Assembly (NCBI GenBank): GCA_018524345.1
Contig: JADQAZ010000001.1
Location: 1,302,001-1,366,000, forward strand
Length of the DNA stretch: 64,000 bases
Source of the DNA: Harenicola maris
GTDB lineage: Bacteria > Pseudomonadota > Alphaproteobacteria > Rhodobacterales > Rhodobacteraceae
Direction of reading: 5' to 3'
Under the pieces are notes generated by a model. The model made no database searches. It was not told the DNA's origin and saw nothing but the letters and a program-made list of their open reading frames with translations. Position numbers and translations under genes: made by a program. Shown piece after piece: positions 60,577 through 64,000 of this stretch (within the stretch, counting starts at the first letter, position 1; each line of letters begins with the position of its first letter).

Positions 60577-61764
60577 TTACGAGACCGCGAACTTCAACAG
60601 CTTGATCGCTGCAAAGTCGCTGACATCGCCGCCGACACGTTTGGTGGCATAGAACAGGACATGGGGCTTGGCGCTGAAGGGATCGCGCAGCACCCGCAGG
60701 TCGGGACGTTCGGCAATGGTATACCCGGCGCTGAAATCGCCAAAGGCAATCGCCGTGGCGTCGCTGGCCACATCGGGCATATCCTCGGCAATCAGAACCG
60801 GATAGCCGAGCAGACGCGCAGGCTCCGCCGCCGCCAGACCATCAGACCACAGGAAGCGCCCATCGGCATCCTTCAGGGTGCGCACCATGCCCACAGTCTT
60901 GGAGTTCATCACAAAGCTCGCCCCGGCGCGGTAATCGGCACCCAAAGCATAGACCAGATCAATGATCCCGCTCGCATCACCAATCGCCCCGTCAACGCCC
61001 GTGGCGACATAGCCGATCTCGCCCCAGCTTTCGGTGCCATTGGCCACCGCAGGATGGGACAGGATCCCCTTAGGCTTGTCGATGCCGTCCCCGGCAATAA
61101 AGGCCGCCGCCTCGGCGCGGGCAAACTTGTCCGCAATCCGGCCCGCAAGCCAGCTTTCGATGTCAAAGGCCGCATCATCCAAAAGACGCTGCGAGGCCTT
61201 CGGCATGGCCGAAAGCTCATGCAGCGCAATGGAAATCCGCTCGATCTGCGGCGTATCGGTCTCGACGCTGCCCGCCGTCTCGGAGGCCCAGCCAGAGCCG
61301 ATATCCCCGTGATCCACCAGCACGTCATAGCTGGTGCTCTCCACCTGAACGACATTGGCGATGGAGCGGATAGAGGCCGTGGAAATCAGCGCCGATTGCA
61401 CCGTCTCCGATGTGGCCGGGTCCACCAGATAACCGCCATCACCGGCCACAGCCGTGGACAGGGCCTTGCCCTCCATTTCAAGGCCGCGCAGGGCGTCATC
61501 ATCGCCCGAGCGCAGATAGGCCTCGAAGGCCTTGGAATGGGGCGCTTCGCCATCGAATGCGCGTGTCGACAAGGCCGGGCGGCCAGAGGTAAGTGTTTTG
61601 CGATCCAGCATGGTCAATCGTTCTTTCTGCTGTTGAAGTTCCGCCTGAACATTTTTGTTCATAGCCTTAATATCACTGGCAAAACCTGCCAGTGCCGTCG
61701 TCACTTGGGTCAATGGGTCGGGCATGGCTGCGCCGCCCCCGGCCTCGGCCTTGGGTTCCGTCAT
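60577..61764 (-). CDS. GTA g5, major capsid protein (HK97 fold)
   Basis: Forms the GTA head. The 395 residues have an N-terminal charged helical scaffold (FASDIKAMNKNVQAELQQQKERLTMLDRKTL) expected to be removed by the g4 protease near residue 110, then the HK97 body (YLVDPATSETVQSALISTASIRSIANVVQVESTSYDVLVDHGD, SWLAGRIADKFARAEAAAFIAGDGIDKPKGIL). Confidence 0.95.
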   Translation of the reverse strand: MTEPKAEAGGGAAMPDPLTQVTTALAGFASDIKAMNKNVQAELQQQKERLTMLDRKTLTSGRPALSTRAFDGEAPHSKAFEAYLRSGDDDALRGLEMEGKALSTAVAGDGGYLVDPATSETVQSALISTASIRSIANVVQVESTSYDVLVDHGDIGSGWASETAGSVETDTPQIERISIALHELSAMPKASQRLLDDAAFDIESWLAGRIADKFARAEAAAFIAGDGIDKPKGILSHPAVANGTESWGEIGYVATGVDGAIGDASGIIDLVYALGADYRAGASFVMNSKTVGMVRTLKDADGRFLWSDGLAAAEPARLLGYPVLIAEDMPDVASDATAIAFGDFSAGYTIAERPDLRVLRDPFSAKPHVLFYATKRVGGDVSDFAAIKLLKFAVS

Positions 61765-61814
61765 ATCGTCGGTCCTCGCTATTGATGTGGGTCGTTTGGT
61801 TGGCGGCTTGGGGG

Positions 61815-62366
61815 TTACCCAGCCAATGCGCGGCGGGCGGCCTGAAGGGCCTCCGCCAAGCTGCCAAGCGCGTCACCGCCCTTGGCCTCGCTCTTGCCCG
61901 TCACGCGGGCCTCTGCCAGCATCGGAAAGGTCACAAGCGACACCTCCCAAAGATCCAGCTCAATCAAATCGCGGCCCCCATGGGCGCTTTTCGCGGCGCG
62001 GCGGGTGCGATACCCGATGGACAGGCCATCAATCGCCCCCGCCCCGATCAGGGCCGCCGCCTCGCGGCCCTTGGCCACATCGGTCAGAAGGCGGCCCTTG
62101 ACGTAAAGACCGCGCGCATCCTCGCGCACCTCGTCCCAAACGCCGATGGGCTGGGCCGGGTCATGCTGCCACAGCATCTTGACCTGCCGCCCCCCCTTGG
62201 CCAGTGCGGCAAGCGAGGCCGCATAGGCCCCCGCCTGCACCACATCGCCGCCCTGATCGGGGGCGCCGAACAGGCTGGCATAGCCGCTCACCTCGGTGCC
62301 GTCCCGCACCTCCAACTGCCCCGGGGCGGAAAACTTCCGCTCCAATCCGTAATCCGTCATGTCCAT
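61815..62366 (-). CDS. GTA g4, prohead protease
   Basis: A 183-residue HK97-type maturation protease (VSGYASLFGAPDQGGDVVQAGAYAASL, KMLWQHDPAQPIGVWDEVRED, DGLSIGYRT). The ATG at 62366 is preceded by GAGGAG at 7 bases; an ATG two codons later is an alternative. The conserved His in WQHD and Ser in GLSIGY fit the family's catalytic residues. Confidence 0.93.
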   Translation of the reverse strand: MDMTDYGLERKFSAPGQLEVRDGTEVSGYASLFGAPDQGGDVVQAGAYAASLAALAKGGRQVKMLWQHDPAQPIGVWDEVREDARGLYVKGRLLTDVAKGREAAALIGAGAIDGLSIGYRTRRAAKSAHGGRDLIELDLWEVSLVTFPMLAEARVTGKSEAKGGDALGSLAEALQAARRALAG

Positions 62367-62377
62367 CCTATCGCTCC

Positions 62378-63544
62378 TCATTCCGCTTGCGCTGGAAGGC
62401 CCAGCATCCGCCGCTTCTCTGCCGCGCTCAGGAAATCCGCGTCCGCCACACGCCGCCACTGGGCCTCGCGCTCCGCCCCAAGGGCCGGCACCTGATCCAG
62501 ATCAACACGCAGCTCCGCCCCCGCACCAAACCCGGCAAACCAGTTTGACAACGCCCCGCAAACCTTTGACGCCAATGGCAAAACCGTTAGCCGATAAAAG
62601 GCGCGATTGGCCTCCTGATAATTGGCATAGGTCGCATCCCCGGGGATGCCGAGCATCATCGGCGGCACGCCGAATGCGGTGGCAATCTCCCGCGCCGCGG
62701 CTTCCTTGGTCTGCTGGAATTCCATGTCAGAGGGCGAGAACCCCATCTGCTTCCAGTCCAGCCCGCCCTCAAGCAGCATCGGCCGCCCCGCATTGCGCGC
62801 CCCCTGATGGTGGGTCTCCATCTCGCTGAGCAAACGATCATACTGATCGGGTGACAGCTGCGACTGCCCGTCCGCCCCGCGATAAACAATCGCGCCAGAG
62901 GGCCTTGCAGCATTGTCCAACAGCGCCTTGGACCAGCGCGAGGCCGAATTATGCACATCCACCGCCACAGCCGCCGCCGACATCGGCGACATCCCGTAGT
63001 GGTCATCCTGCGGATGGAAGGTCTTGATATGGCAAACCGGCGATGGCCCCTCGTCCAGCACAAAGCGATGCGCCTTAGCCCCGACCTTGTATTCATAGCC
63101 CGCAGGCCAGCCATCCCGCCCCGGCACAACCGCCATCCGGTCAGAGCGCAAAACATGCAGTTCCAGCGGCAAGCCCGCCTCGCCCACGGCCTCGACATAG
63201 CCGTTCCCGCTCAGCAAAATCTGCCCGAAAAGCGCCTCCAGAAATTCCGCCCGCGCCTGCCCCGCATTGGGCCGCGCCATCAGCTCCAGCAAAGGATGCG
63301 TCTCATATCGCTGCGCCGCATCCTGCGCCAGCAAAGGCAGCGCCGCCGCCGCCTCCGCCACCAGCTTGACCGCGCGAAACCCCACAGGGTTCGCCACAAA
63401 TCCCATCTTCGTCAATGACACCGCATCGCGCGGCGTCCAGGCCACCCGCCCCGCGCCGCCATAGCCCACGACCGGCCCGGTGGCCGAGGCCTTTGCCTCG
63501 GGCACAGCTTCAGGTGCCCGCTTCAGCAGGTTGAACATATCCAC
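62378..63544 (-). CDS. GTA g3, portal protein
   Basis: Forms the DNA entry ring. The 388 residues match HK97-type portals (FVANPVGFRAVKLVAEAAAALPLL, ARAEFLEALFGQILLSGNGYVEAVG, TAFGVPPMMLGIPGDATYANYQEANRAFYRLTVLPL). The C-terminal part ends 11 bases before the g4 start. It lies between the terminase and protease genes, the standard order. Confidence 0.95.
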   Translation of the reverse strand: MDMFNLLKRAPEAVPEAKASATGPVVGYGGAGRVAWTPRDAVSLTKMGFVANPVGFRAVKLVAEAAAALPLLAQDAAQRYETHPLLELMARPNAGQARAEFLEALFGQILLSGNGYVEAVGEAGLPLELHVLRSDRMAVVPGRDGWPAGYEYKVGAKAHRFVLDEGPSPVCHIKTFHPQDDHYGMSPMSAAAVAVDVHNSASRWSKALLDNAARPSGAIVYRGADGQSQLSPDQYDRLLSEMETHHQGARNAGRPMLLEGGLDWKQMGFSPSDMEFQQTKEAAAREIATAFGVPPMMLGIPGDATYANYQEANRAFYRLTVLPLASKVCGALSNWFAGFGAGAELRVDLDQVPALGAEREAQWRRVADADFLSAAEKRRMLGLPAQAE

Positions 63545-63591
63545 GCTCCTTTGAAATTTTGGTTATCGTCTTGGTCGGGCCGCGCGGGCCC

Positions 63592-64000
63592 CTACAGGCT
63601 GCGCATCCTCGGGCTGCGCCATGTCTTCGACGGCGCAAGGATCACCTCATGCAGCGCCCAGACAAGGGCATCCACACGGTCCGGCGATCCGCGCCCGGTA
63701 AAGCCCTGCGCCGTCATCTGGCACATCTGCTCTTCCAACTCGCCAAGCCCGCGCAGATGCGCCACGCGCCCCTGCTCATAAAGCGCCGCCACAGGCTCCG
63801 CCCGCGCCGCCTTGCCCTTGCTGGCATGCACCGCGCGGTAGGGCACCGCGGGGTCAATCTGCCGGATCACCGTCTCCACCAGATCACCGCCCTGATTGAC
63901 CTCGGCCACCAAACGGTCGGCCCCGTGGCGCTCCATCGCCTCCAGCGCGGCCTTGGCCCATGTCGCAGGGCTCGCCGCCGCAACGCTGGCGTCTTCCAAT
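63592..64000 (-). CDS. GTA g2, large terminase subunit, 5' end outside window
   Basis: Only the C-terminal 136 residues of the DNA packaging ATPase/nuclease are in the window; the frame continues past base 64000 and the apparent ATG at 63999 is internal. The segment RLVAEVNQGGDLVETVIRQIDPAVPYRAVHASKGKAARAEPVAALYEQGRVAHL and SPDRVDALVWALHEV match the terminase nuclease domain, with the acidic EVNQGG strand. Gene g1 would lie further right. Confidence 0.93.
   Translation of the reverse strand, partial: LEDASVAAASPATWAKAALEAMERHGADRLVAEVNQGGDLVETVIRQIDPAVPYRAVHASKGKAARAEPVAALYEQGRVAHLRGLGELEEQMCQMTAQGFTGRGSPDRVDALVWALHEVILAPSKTWRSPRMRSL

Noticed and set aside
50908-64000. Integrated prophage
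   Set aside because: The gene set and order match the RcGTA-type cluster; I see no integrase, lysis or replication genes, and cysE lies directly beside it.

Overview
The window is GC-rich, gene-dense chromosomal DNA from an alphaproteobacterium, almost certainly a Rhodobacteraceae (Roseobacter/Rhodobacter) species. The evidence is a Rhodobacter capsulatus-type gene transfer agent (GTA) cluster, a two-module dCTP deaminase, a DksA lacking most of its zinc-finger cysteines, a pyruvate dehydrogenase E1-beta carrying its own lipoyl domain, and the conserved dgt-argS-SPOR-nagZ-scpA-scpB gene order. I saw no rRNA, tRNA, CRISPR array or insertion sequence.

Layout. 1-9974 is housekeeping: the end of dcd, then a leftward run (dgt, argS, SPOR protein, nagZ, scpA, scpB, a 51-residue protein), erpA, a small repeat-rich protein and exonuclease III. 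10079-10995 is an AT-richer islet with a divergent SRPBCC protein and HxlR regulator sharing a perfect palindrome. 11133-12530 is a RimK ligase fused to a retropepsin-like domain. 12734-23630 is a catabolic locus: a leftward GntR regulator and flavin reductase, and a rightward run with a peptide-type ABC transporter, two amidohydrolases, a nucleobase deaminase and a hydantoin/Asp-Glu racemase, probably for uptake and breakdown of an N-heterocycle. An aquaporin, an SDR/AraC pair, small proteins, dksA, a MoxR ATPase, a PhzF protein, a LysE exporter, a Fur/Mur regulator, a DMT permease, enolase and a cupin follow up to about 34.3 kb.

34629-41975 is a second catabolic operon: LacI regulator, polyamine-type ABC transporter, nucleoside hydrolase and adenine deaminase. 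It reads as a purine-nucleoside uptake and salvage unit, with a nested palindrome over the LacI start region. 42063-49897 holds two cyclophilins and central carbon genes (pgk, class I fba, ftsB, pdhA-pdhB-pdhC). 49967-64000 is cysE and then, all leftward, the GTA structural genes from the DUF2793 protein and g15 back to g2 (terminase, cut by the window edge).

The best candidates for little-described biology are the two ABC-transporter/catabolism operons, the second amidohydrolase that lacks the canonical HxH metal motif, and several precise palindromes. The GTA is a known system, but it appears intact here.
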